From Strix aluco (taxonomy: Eukaryota > Chordata > Aves > Strigiformes > Strigidae), in the NCBI RefSeq assembly GCF_031877795.1, contig NC_133946.1, forward strand, positions 11,631,144 through 11,695,143: DNA of 64,000 nt, in the 5' to 3' direction. A model generated the notes under the pieces. That model did not search any database. It saw nothing but the letters and a program-made list of their open reading frames with translations, and was not told the origin of the DNA. The translations under genes were made by a program, and so were the position numbers. Shown here one piece after another: positions 49,001-61,000 of this stretch (position 1 is the stretch's first letter; every line of letters starts with the position of its first letter).

Positions 49001-52000
49001 AGTGCTCTTTGGTCATGTAGGGCTTTGCCTTTAAGTGGCTAAGGTGAGAGAATTACAGAGGAGCAGAGGTGAGGCCTGTGTATTACCCAGAAAACAAAAG
49101 AGATTGGTCCTTCCTCAGGTTAGCAATGGGTGTCTGTGTCCCTGGGCCCACAGATTTCTGATTTGTCTACATTTCTTCCCGTAAATGATGCTTCCCACTG
49201 TGGCCTTTCTTCTTCCTCACTAATTCAATACTGTGAAGAGGTTGTACTGAGGGAAGCACAAAGCATATTTTGAGCCTCTGACTTGAACTCTAAAGGGACT
49301 TGAATTTCAGCGCACACTGAATTGCTTGCTCTATGAAATCAAGACCATTTAAGAAGTCACAGATTTAGCTACTTGAAAGTAAAAAGGTCACTGGCTACTT
49401 ATGAGGATCTATGGTTGCCACACTGTATGTGGCCTTGTCTGGGGCTAGCCACAAGCAGTATCACAGTAGCATCATCTAGTGTTGACCTGGAATCAACCCT
49501 TAAGAGTCCCTGTGGCACAGTGAGGTCTCACCCTTTTTATCCAGGCTGTGGGTGAAAGTGTTAAGTGCACTGGCAGTGTTTTGTGACCTGGGTTCCTGCC
49601 CGTCTAATGCATGAGACCAGACAAACCACACAGCATAGAATCCTCTCGCCTCTCCTTTTTGCTTATCTTTTGCCACAAGAGGTCAAGTTCTCTGCCGTGG
49701 CTTGAGGGAAACTTACTGTGAGGTAAATATTTCATCAATCTCAGGTCGTGGACACAGATTCATGAGGAAAGTTTTATACACGGTCTCAGGGAAGTCCTCT
49801 GGGTTGATGGCATCGTTCTGAGAATGCAACAAAGACACGTTGGTATCGCAAACCCATGATGGCACTGACCTCTCTGTTAACGCCCACAGCCCAGCACTTG
49901 TTTTTGACAATGTAAGGAGGAACTGGAATGTCTGGCAAGGTGTTTGGGAAGAAACAAGTGAAGAAGCACCATAATGCCCTATTTCAGAAGGGACAGTTAT
50001 TTCAACTGTCCCTTGGTGCCTCTCATCTGAGGGTATAAAGCTGAAGCTTGATACAGTGGTCAGAGGCCTGGACTGTACTCTGCGGGTTGGCAGAAACACC
50101 AAGATTAACTGTCAGATCTGCTGCTTCAAAGAGCAGACAGCGAAACAGGCAGAGGGAACGTGCTGCTCCTTGTGCCACACAGCGCAAGGGATGGAGTTGC
50201 AAGCATTACAAACAATAAGATTTGATCCTAGCAGGCCTGCAGTTAAGGCATGGCAGCTACTGGTCAGGAAGAGGTTTCACAGCAGCTGAGAGCATCTGGG
50301 CTGATGATTTTTTCATAGCCAAGGGTAGGCAAAAAGATTATTCTCAAACTAGCAAGACCTTTGGTTACGTAGTGAAACCCTTACCTTGCCCTTTGGAAGA
50401 TGACAAGCAGTTAATGCTGCTTCCACCCTCTTTCTGTCTGCAGGAAACATCTGAAAAATACTGACCAGACAGGGAAAAAAAAAATCACCACAACATAGCA
50501 GGAGTGAAGTCAAGAAGCCTAGGTTTGGGCAGCTGGGAGCTGCAGCCAGAGTGCAAGACACTCAAAATGCACAGCAAAGGAGACTGACAAGATGACTGCA
50601 AACATGACCCAGAGAAGACAGACGGCCTTTCTCCAAGGGAGTAACTCATGCACCAAGTCTCACAAACTTACAGTGGATTTTCTGACTGCTGCCTTAATAC
50701 AGAAGTTCTCTATTTCTGCTATGGACTCTGCAAGAGCCCAGTCACTAAACTGCATCAGCTTACTTTCAAAACCCCTCCCCACTGCCCTTCCCCTGCCCTC
50801 CTGGAGGTGCTCCTGGGGGTAGCAGGCCTCGTGCCACCAATTCCCCAGCATGCCTCCCCCCACAAGACACTATGTGGTAGCTGGCAGTAGCAAGGAATAA
50901 CTTTGTAGTCAAGACAACACTCAAAAAAAGCAAACAAACACTGCACATTTGCTGCTTTGAAAGCAGGCAGAGTTTTCTGGAACCAAAGGCTTTCCATGAA
51001 TTCCAGGAGCAAACTGATCACACAGGTAAAGAATCCAGTGTACTATTACATGATGAAAGCAAAGTCTGCTGCTGCAGAAACTAAAGCTCACCTCCAGTTT
51101 TGAAACCTGGGTACTGGTCAAGCCTCCGGCTTAAAGCAGCCTCTTTGCTGCACTGTGGAACAGTAACAATAGCTGAACCCTCCCTGCTTTCAGAACATCC
51201 CAGTCAGCAGCAATGAGGTCTCCTCCGTGGATAAATTTAGATGTCAGCTCTATTAAGCTCCTGGCATCACAGCTGCTCACAGCCAAAAAGGGGAACAAAA
51301 AGTGCCAAGTGTGTTGACAGGTGGAAAAGTGTTCAGCGGGAGCTGCAGCAGACTTATGCAAACTCGGGGACTATCATTCCCAGGCTGCCCTTTGCAAGGC
51401 AAAAATTGCAGCACCCTTGTTATGATTCAAAAGGGATTTAAATGTCTAAAGAGAAAGGCAGATGCTCAGGGGAATTTTCAGAAGAATTCAGACATGGAGT
51501 TTTGAAAGCCTTACATATACCCGTACCTGGAGATACTGAGTATTTTTATAAATTTGGCTCTTAATCTGGACTATTTAATCATGTAATGCTTTACACAGTA
51601 AAGCACTTTTACTGCTCTGCAAGAAAGACCAACCAGGGCACTGAAGAGAGGTACAGCCTGTACCAGATATTTTTCCTAGCTTATTTCAGAAGAATAAGCT
51701 GTTTTCTCCCTGCAGTAATGCTACCTTGCTTGCATTTTAAAGATCAATTCAAAGTACTCTTCCCTAGTGCGACTTATTCATTAAAGACTTATACATTTTT
51801 AAAAGCCTTCTGATGAATACACTGTTTTCTGACAAAATGAAATTCTGCTGGTTGGTGGTTTAGAAAACAAACAACAAAAAAATGTTTATTGTTGAATAAT
51901 GATCAACCATCCAGGAGCCCATTTAGCCAGCACAGACTTAATCTAGAATGGTTATGCAATATAACACGCAGTTGGTACCATATTTATCACAGGTGATTAG

Positions 52001-55000
52001 TGCTTTCCTCTCGTGATGCTGTAATGCTGCATAAACCTCGAAGCAGAGTGGTTCAAAACTTCCCACTGAATAGCCACAAATGCACTATCTGCACATCCTT
52101 ATTCTTAAAACAAAAGATAATTTGTGCACCCAAAAGCGAATTGAACATGGCAGTGCAGCCTTTTGTCACTCATTCATGAGCTGAATTAGCACGGAGGAAC
52201 CCTAAGATCAGCCAGAGAGTGGTTTTACTAGGGAAGACACCAAGCAGCACAAAATCAATTCTAGATTCATGCCAGGCAGTGCAGGGGAGAAGTAATAGGC
52301 TGGTCTTTGCTTCAGCAAAGCAGCCTTGGCTAATTCTAAAAGCAGTCCTACCCTGATGCGCAAGGCCAACCCCACATGTAGAAAGGAGACAAGTGGGAGC
52401 AATGGACCCCTACTTCAGGCCAGCTGGGGAGTCAAGCAAAAAGTTCTCCTTATATTATACAGAACTCCTTACATGAAAGGTAAAGTGAGTTCTACACTTC
52501 ATTTGCCTTTCAACTCAGGTTTGCAAAACCACCTGTGATTCGAATTTTACTAAAGTTGCTTGGTTTTGTAGATTATTTCTCAGCAACAGCCAGGAAGTGA
52601 AATCCATGGCTGTTTAAAGCAATTTCTTGCTGTAGATGAAGGCCACAAAAGGTCTCCTTTCCAGACGCAAGTTACATCCCAGGTGCAGCAGGAGTCCTGT
52701 CGTGGCCTGAATCCAGAGGGAATGCTCTCTACCTCTTCAGGGCAGAAGGAGCAGGCAGCTGAAGCCATTGGGCAACCACCCTCTTACCAGCTGCTCTGCC
52801 TTTAGTCTGACTGAACACACAATGAAACAAATATCCATACTCACTTCCTGACAGGAATCTTCCCCTCTGCATTGAGCTGCATCTTCAGCTTCACCAGGCT
52901 GTGAAAACAAACAAGATTGCAAAAACACACTTGTACAATCTTAGAGGTCCTAGTAAGTAAGGAGAAAGAAAAAAATATGCGATTGGGAAAACAATCTAAC
53001 AGTTAACTCAAAATCAGGGTCCTCCAGACCATCAGCTTAACCTCAGACAGAACCTGTTCCCGTTTCTTAGGAAGGAGAAACAGGCAAATTATAACAGCTT
53101 AGGTATCAGAAAGATTCCTCTGAAATATAAAATGTAGACATGAGATAACGATATCTCCTATTATTTAGCGTTCCTCAGTGATCCCAGGCTGCCAACCAAA
53201 CAGCATTACAGAGCAAAGAAAGACAGGCAGCACGTTGTTGGGGTGAGTGCTGTGACTGCGGTGGGAGACACCTTGGAGGCTCAGCATTTCAGCCTGTCTA
53301 ACACCATGTGTGTGTGTGACTGGCTCAAGTACTTCTGTGTCAGGCAGTTGTCACGCAACATATGGCCCAACTACCAACCCCCTGCCTGTGCCCTGGGGCT
53401 CCTAAGCTGACACAGGACTTGTTTTGGAGGCTGTCAAAGGACCTGGATGCTAAGAAGCCTTTTCTTTCTAGTACAGACAGGAAGGGCAGTACATGACTGT
53501 TTCAGAGAACAATATTTGTCAGAAATCACTTACATTTTCTCTAGGAAGGTATACCGTGAAGCGTTGTACGTGAGGGGATTCCGAACGATGGCCATAATAT
53601 CCTCAGCCCAGCTCTGGGAACAAACACACACACACACAAGGCAGAGGCAGTTGGGCGTTATGGAACTGCACCAAGAAGTATGCAGCAACAAATGTGGAAA
53701 GGGCACAGAACCATGGAACAATTTGGGTTGGAAGGGACCTTAAAGCCCATCCAGTCCCACCCCCCTGCCCCAGGCAGGGACACCTTCCACTAGCCCAGGT
53801 TGCCCAAAGCCCCGTTCAACCTGGCCTTGAACCCTTCCAGGGAGGGGGCAGCCACAGCTTCTCTGGGCAACCTGCGCCAGGGCCTCACCACCCCCCATAG
53901 TAAAAAATTTCTTCCTTATGTCCACTCTATATCAACCCTTCTTCAGTTTAAAACTGTTACCCCTTGTCTTGTCACTACAGGTCTTGGCAAAAAGGCCCGT
54001 CCTGATACTGCTGGGCTCCAAATCCCAACAACTGTGCCCTGGGCTTGGCTCTATCACCCTCCTGCTGCCTGTATACACCAGCAGCTGAAACTTTTCCACT
54101 GAGCCTCCTCAGCTCTCTGTTTATCCATACAAAGCACATGACAGACAAATGACAAACCAAATTTCTCCTACTGGTCCTTCTCCACACAGGGCAGAAGTTT
54201 CTAGAACTATGGAGGTACCAAACCTTACTGGAACATTAACCTGATTGTTTATAACCTTGCCAGTAACACTGACAGGTTCAGGTTCCCTGCCTTCCCCTCT
54301 CCTTTCCTGCTCCCCATTTAATGTCCCAATCCTTCACGTTTCCCACTGCTTCCTTGCCCTCAGGACCTGATACCTGGCCAACGTTCTCCTTGTAGGACAC
54401 AAAGTTATGGAAAGTGAGGTCAACCATGTCAGGGCCAGATACAATAGTCAGAGTCTTAAGCAGGAAGGTGCTGTGAGGGTAATCCAAGTTAAAAACCTCT
54501 CGGAGCTTCTGGCACTGCAAAAGAAACACAACAGATGGGGATGAAGGGAGAATGCAGCAAACTGTACCTGAAAAAAACCAGGACCCAAGCCAAACACTGA
54601 CCCAAATTCACAGCGAGCTTTTCAAGGGCTGCAAAATTGTTTAATATAATCTCCCTTTCCTTGGCTTTCCTTAATTTTCATCTTTATTCTGGAACCTGCA
54701 TTACCTGGATCCTCCATGGAACAAAACATTGTGACTAACATCACTGTACAAACATGCTGTTTTGGTCTGAAAAAGTAAAAGCTGGAGACTGCTCTTAAAG
54801 AAATTCCTTCTGAAACTTCAGCCTGAACCTGCAGACAAGCAGAGGAGCATTTGGCCAGCTCACACCAGAGGTGCATAACCAAATTACTGTAGACAGTCAT
54901 TTGTCAAAACACACACTAAGAAAGTCTTCTAGGTTAGAGTGATACCTTTTGCTGTAACCTCCGTCCACCACAAGAAAGATGTTGTTTGGGACCTGGAAGG

Positions 55001-58000
55001 TCTACCAGCTTTAGACCTGGTCACTGGCGAGATGGGCTCTCTCCCTCCAAGCCACATTTTCTGCTAGTTGTCAGTTGCTAGAAACATTTTTTTCCATAGC
55101 AATTGCAGTGTCCTACAGCAATGGCTCACCAGAGATTTGTTTTGTTAAGTATAAGGCTCATCTGATTAGTCATACTTGGATTTCATCACCATATGAAAGT
55201 ATTTATAGAATCTCTTTAAATTATTTAGCATTTTCTGCATTCCTACATAAGGCGTCACTAAGCCAAGGTATCCTGGAGTTGTACGGACGGTCGCTATTTA
55301 TAATGAAAGGATAAAATTCCCATGTGCTGGAATAAAGCGCAGCAATTCATTATCTAAAGCGCAGGATAAATCTGTAGGGAAGCAAACAGGGAGGCAGTCA
55401 GAGCACCTGCTCCTTCAGTAACTAAGGGCAAAATCCATGGTCTGGGACTGTTAGCAGAGCAGGTCAGAGTTGGGAGTTTAACTGGAGCTGGGATCTGAGC
55501 TCTCACTGCCTGCACAAGCCCACAGTCAGACACGTGGCTGAGTTACTGCGTGTCAACAAGTCAGAACATCAGTAACACCTTAACACGTTACGTATCACGT
55601 TAGCTTCAGCAAAAGAGGTTTTAGCTAAATGACTTTACCTTTGTGTTTGCTATAAACTTAAAGCACATAAAGTTAGTCGCTGCAGTTCAGCTCATGTTTA
55701 GTGACTGTTAAGCTGCTACTAACTGGACAATATCTGAATCCCTGCAAGTTGAAGAAAGCAAATTCTATGGACCCCAGTTTAGCCCAAACCAACTAAAACC
55801 CCTAGACGCAACCATCCACTTGCATCCCATTGCGATTCAAATGGAAACAATTCCATTTCTGGCCCAGAATTTTCTCTTTACATTTAGACTGCAACAGCAG
55901 AAACTCCAGAACAGCTCAGCTTCAGGCATTCTTCTGTGTCTGCACCATGTCACACACAGAGCTGCATATATATTTGATAAGGAACTCTGCAGATTTTTTT
56001 TCCACTGCGTTTTTCCAAATTTCTGGAATGTTTGCAACTTTTGACACATCTGTAGCAAACAGGCATCTTTAGGAAAAACAGGATGGCCTGGATTGTAACT
56101 CAAGATCACCTGACTGCTGTTTCTTTCTTTGTAAGAGCAACTCTCTGCAGGGGTAACTCTGAAACCTGTATAATCCAAGAGCATTTGGAGGGAAAGAAGG
56201 GGGAAAGTAGTCAGCCACCCAGAAGATTTGCCTATTTCCTAATAGTTCTGGAATTTCTAAAATGCCTCATTTTTGCTTCGTGAGCAAGTTTCCTTCGCAG
56301 CAGCGGGCAGCACCCACATACCCACACCTCCTTTTCACGCTCATAGTGACTTCTTGATGGAGCTTAACTTTTCATTCCAGGTGTCAAAGTGTTAGGATTT
56401 TAACTTCAAACTTAACTTCATCTTGTAACCCACTGGCATTTGTTCAGCTTCCTTACCTCTAGGTGTTGTAAATTATATGAAGCTAAGACAATAGAGAACT
56501 TGTGGTTTATGCTGAGCTCATTTCCTGTATTTGTTACAAATCGGCTCCTCCCAGCCCTTCCTCCTCTGCAAGCGGGTGTCACTTGGCTCCCCAGCAAATG
56601 TTTTGTTCACGCCATATCCCTTGCGAGCCGAACGCTGCATCAGAGCTTTTGCCTTTCTCTGGCTGGGCTCCCCCAGACAAACCTGACACAGGCCATGTTT
56701 GGTAACGGCCTGATACCTGATCACCTTTCCAGAACAGCTGTTCACCATTAGCCTTTGCCTCTGCAGGTTTTTATATGCCATGCTCTTCATCAGCACTAAC
56801 TTCTGACATCTCCTTACACCTTGGTGGAGTCAATAGCTCCATTTTATGAGTAGCAGACTGCAGCAGGGAAAGGAAAGGATGATCTTGTTAGGGATCTAAA
56901 TTGGGTCATATTTTCCCAGCGACTGCCTTCCTGCCTGGCCTTAAGCGAGTCACTCGCTCACTCTGTGCTGCCTACTCTACGTGAGGCTTATCTCCCTCAC
57001 GGGATAAATGCAGTGATGTTGGTGTAAAACTGAATGAAGATGGTGAGAGAGGACCAGAGACCGTGTCCAAGGGCATAGAACCTGATACCATGGCTCTTTC
57101 ATAACCTGTGCTGCTTTAGCATCTTGGTGCTGCAGCTCCGCTACGTAATTACTTAGTGTCACCTTGCCAGTGGCTGTAAAGGAAAGATAGGAATTGCTAC
57201 GTGAAAAGCAGGACAACCACATTAGCCACGCAAATCAGAGGAAGGGAAACATGCTTAGCAGATCCACTTAAAAAACCCACCACCAAGCAAACAGAAAACA
57301 ACCCACCACGAGAGCAGCTGAAATACAGATTCAGCTTTCATTTCACTTCCCACCCTCCTGATTTCCCTAAAATCCTCATCTGTACAAACCAGATTCATAG
57401 TCCAGAGAAAAAGCAAATTCTCATGCAAATATAAACAAAGAGCCAGGCCTAATGCAAGAGACAGAGACAGTCCTTTCTCTACTCGAAATGGGACACAGTG
57501 AATGACAGTGGGGATCCACCACAGCTGCAGGAGCTCACTGCACACTGACAATTTTCTGTCTTCATGAAACATGCTACACGATGCAGTGCTTGTGGTATTA
57601 GAAGCCAGGACGTGAAAACAAGTCTTCTCTTTTGGAGAAGAAAGGTCTTGTTGGTTGCCAGAAGGGAAAGGGAGAACCAAGATTATTCAAACACCTTTGG
57701 CTCTGCAGGTAAAGCTCACATCCTCGTTAGCAGCACCACTCTGTCATGGGATTCAGCAACAGGACCGTCTGCTGAGCGGCGGGGAGGGCTGTCCTGCCAC
57801 CGCCCGCACCGCGGGGGCCAGCCTGTCTCTGCGCCAAGCATCTCAGCGAGCCGAGGCAGAAAAAAATACGCAGATGAAGCACTCTCAGCTCTCAGTGCTG
57901 TCTTATCTAAAGGAACCGGAAAATGCAGCAGCACACAGATTCACATGGCACAAAATAACCCGCGGCATTCTGGAATCGAGCAGGAACAGACCACGAGGGA

Positions 58001-61000
58001 GAGATGCAGACTGTGCATCCTCAGTAACTTCTGTCCCTGTGGTCTAAGAGCTCACACTGCAGAAAGATGGAAGAGGCAGAAAAAGGGCCCAGCATGGCAA
58101 AAGGCCATTATCCAGATGTGACTGTTTCCTTGCTTGGCCCCTGCTGCACTATTTATAAATCCTTTGCAAGCCACAGCCTTCTACCCGCTTCTCTCTGGCA
58201 TGCACATTTATCAGTTTGTCTCCCACCAGCTTCTTGTGATCACTCTTATTTGGACATCAGACTTTTAGTTCCATCCTGTGCTCACGCATGTTGCTGAATC
58301 CACAGCACAGTGTGGAGATGGTGCTCAGTGCCCAGAGCTGCCGCCTTCCCCCCGTGATGCAGTGCAGCAACTGACCACCCACGGCGTCTCCGTAGTCCGT
58401 GGCTCAGCCCCTGCTCAGCCCCACGTGGAGTGCTCCCTGCACCCATGGTTCCCAAACACCACTCACTCCTACTTTATCATCTCAAAATTGGATGTGTGAA
58501 ATACCTCGGTGTCATTTTCTCCCTTGTACATGTTCAGAGTCTGCATCTCCGGGTTCAATAACAACAAAATGTGTGTGGAGGATGAAACTGTTTTATAATC
58601 ATGACAGTCAGAAAATACAACTTCTGTTTTTATGAAAAATTATGCTTGTTTCAAAGCCAATGCCTGCTGAAATGTCTAAACAAAACCCAAGATGAAGCCA
58701 ACAGCCCAGCAGCCTGGCCTAAAAATCATGTATTTTGGTCCTAATTATTACATTCTCTGACAGTGTTCTGGGGTCTTGGTGCATCAGAAGAAAAAACCAA
58801 AATAGAGCAGCCATTATTGTTCCTTGTTACTCAAAGGAAAACAGAATTGCATTGTAAATAACATCTTGATCTGCTTCGGCATGCTGCTGAACTACATTCA
58901 ATAGCTTTTTATCTTGTCTCATTTATGTTCAAAGTCCCTGCTAACTCTTATCTTTATTACTCTTGAACTTGTGCCAAAGTTCATTCTGCCCTGTCTCTCA
59001 AAAAAATTTCCATGGAGAAAAAACACTGCAGAACACCGAGTAGCTCTCAAAGAAAATAAAGCAAAGGGGGTGAGAAGGGGAAACCTGCACGTGCACAGGA
59101 GAGGTGACGGGAGGACTCAAGGGCTGTGTGTGTGCTCATATGCCAATATGCCAGGAGCGGGGCGTGGTACAGGAGAGCCCTTCTCAGAGCAGGTTCAGTT
59201 CCAGGAACTGGTTCCTTCTGGGGCAAATGGCAGTGGCCTTCTCCCTGGGAGGCGGCTCCTATTGTCACCAACCCTTAGTGGTTCATCCCTTTCTCAATGC
59301 CACCCTTACCACAGCGTCAGGGAGGGGCTCCCCCCAGTCCCTGCCTCCCAGCTTGCAGGGATAGTGCTGTGACCTGGCCTGGCCAGGGAGCACGTACCAC
59401 AGCTCGTCTTTCCAGAAGTGGTTTTCCGCGTGGGCGCTTTGGTGTTATTCTTCTTGCTGTGTATAGAGAGGTTACAAAGAAAAACCCCAAACCTCTTGCT
59501 TCGCAGCAGCTGGGGAGTTACTGAAAGCAGGGAACTCCCAACATCCACAGTACCACCATCTGCGAGCAGGGAGACTCATCTCACCTACATTGGTCTGAAA
59601 AGCTCAGGGCATGTTTCACCCTCACGCAGCTCCAGCTACAGCCACAAAGAGCACAGACCCTTGCAGGGGAAAGCAGCAGCACAGATGCCCTCCAAGCACC
59701 CTCCTTGTGAATTCCTTCAGTCCCAATTCAGTGGGAAAACCAGACCATGAGCTTTGCTTCAGAGAGGCTGTGGGTTTGCCACGGTGTCATTAGCAAGGGA
59801 AGGGAAAGGAGGGGAAAAGGATGCTTGAGTTGTTATTGGTACTATCCAAAGCTCTTCCAACAGCTATGAGCTTGTTCTGGTCTTAAATATCACCCATTTT
59901 CCCCTTCTCCTCCACTCTTAGCCAATGAAACAAGTAACTATTTGTATTAATTTCAGCAGTTCTATCCCACAACCATTCCAACCATTCTTGTGTAAGAGGG
60001 GAGACAGCACCCTTTGTCATTCTCCCACCCTTCACCTCTAACAGATCTTTGTTTGCTTTGTCACACCAGTTTTTCATATTTATGCCTTTCTGTAATGATG
60101 CACCAGACCTAGCTGTCCTGTGCAGAGGGTGTGGTGATTCATTTTCACTGCTTTCTGCATTCCTTTGAGCAAAGTCTGTTCTCAGGAAAGCCAACTGAAT
60201 ACACAACTGAGGGCTCCAAGGAAGCCCTGCAGAAGCATCGTGGATAGTACAGCCATGTGTAAATAAAGCTTCCAGGACTGGACGGCATATCTCTCCCACC
60301 ATTTTAATTCAGTGGCCATTTCAGTGCCCACACAAGACTTCCCATCATCCCATAAGAGAAAGGTGGATAAGGAGCCAGCCTAGTGCGTTCTACTACATGT
60401 TGTCATAGAAATGCCAGAAAATTCTCTGAAATAAAAAGGGGGCTTATTTTAAATGGGTCGCCAAGATGCAGAATTCAAAAAGCACTTGGGATTTTCACAG
60501 CAGAGGTTGTCATCAAGCACATCGTTTCTGCCTGTTGAGAATACTTAATAAATCATTTGGTGCTTAACCTTTCTTTCTTTGTTTCCAAGAAATGAGCTGT
60601 AGCCAATTCCCAGGACTGTAAAATACTGTCTCTGGCCTATTACAATGGCTGTAATACAACAGCTACACCAGGTCAGACCACGGACCCATCCAGATGCCTG
60701 GGGAAAAGTATAAGAACAGGTCAAATGCAACGATACTTCCCTGACACATTTCTGCAGCTTCCAGCAATTTACGATTCAGCAACTTCCTAAACCAGAGGCA
60801 TTACCTTGCATTTAATAACCCTCAAGGGGCACTTCCTTCTTGTTCTGCCTTTTCAAACTCACAAATGTTTTCATGACCCATGCAGGAAGGCATCCCACAG
60901 CGCAGCGACACGAGGTGTAAAAGCAGCACCTCCTTCTGCTCATGCTGAACCTGCCTTTGGAAAATTCCACTTGATGTGTAGTTCTCACACTGGAAGAAAC

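Larger units (their letters stand above)
49818..53533 (-). other. PLCB2 introns between window exons 6 and 3
   Basis: Introns 49818-50384, 50461-52844 and 52899-53533. No repeats or further exons recognised. Confidence 0.8.

Noticed and set aside
57564-58121. 185-residue + strand frame in the 9.1-kb PLCB2 intron
   Set aside because: No recognisable domain; coincides with the GC-richer patch, which lowers stop-codon frequency.
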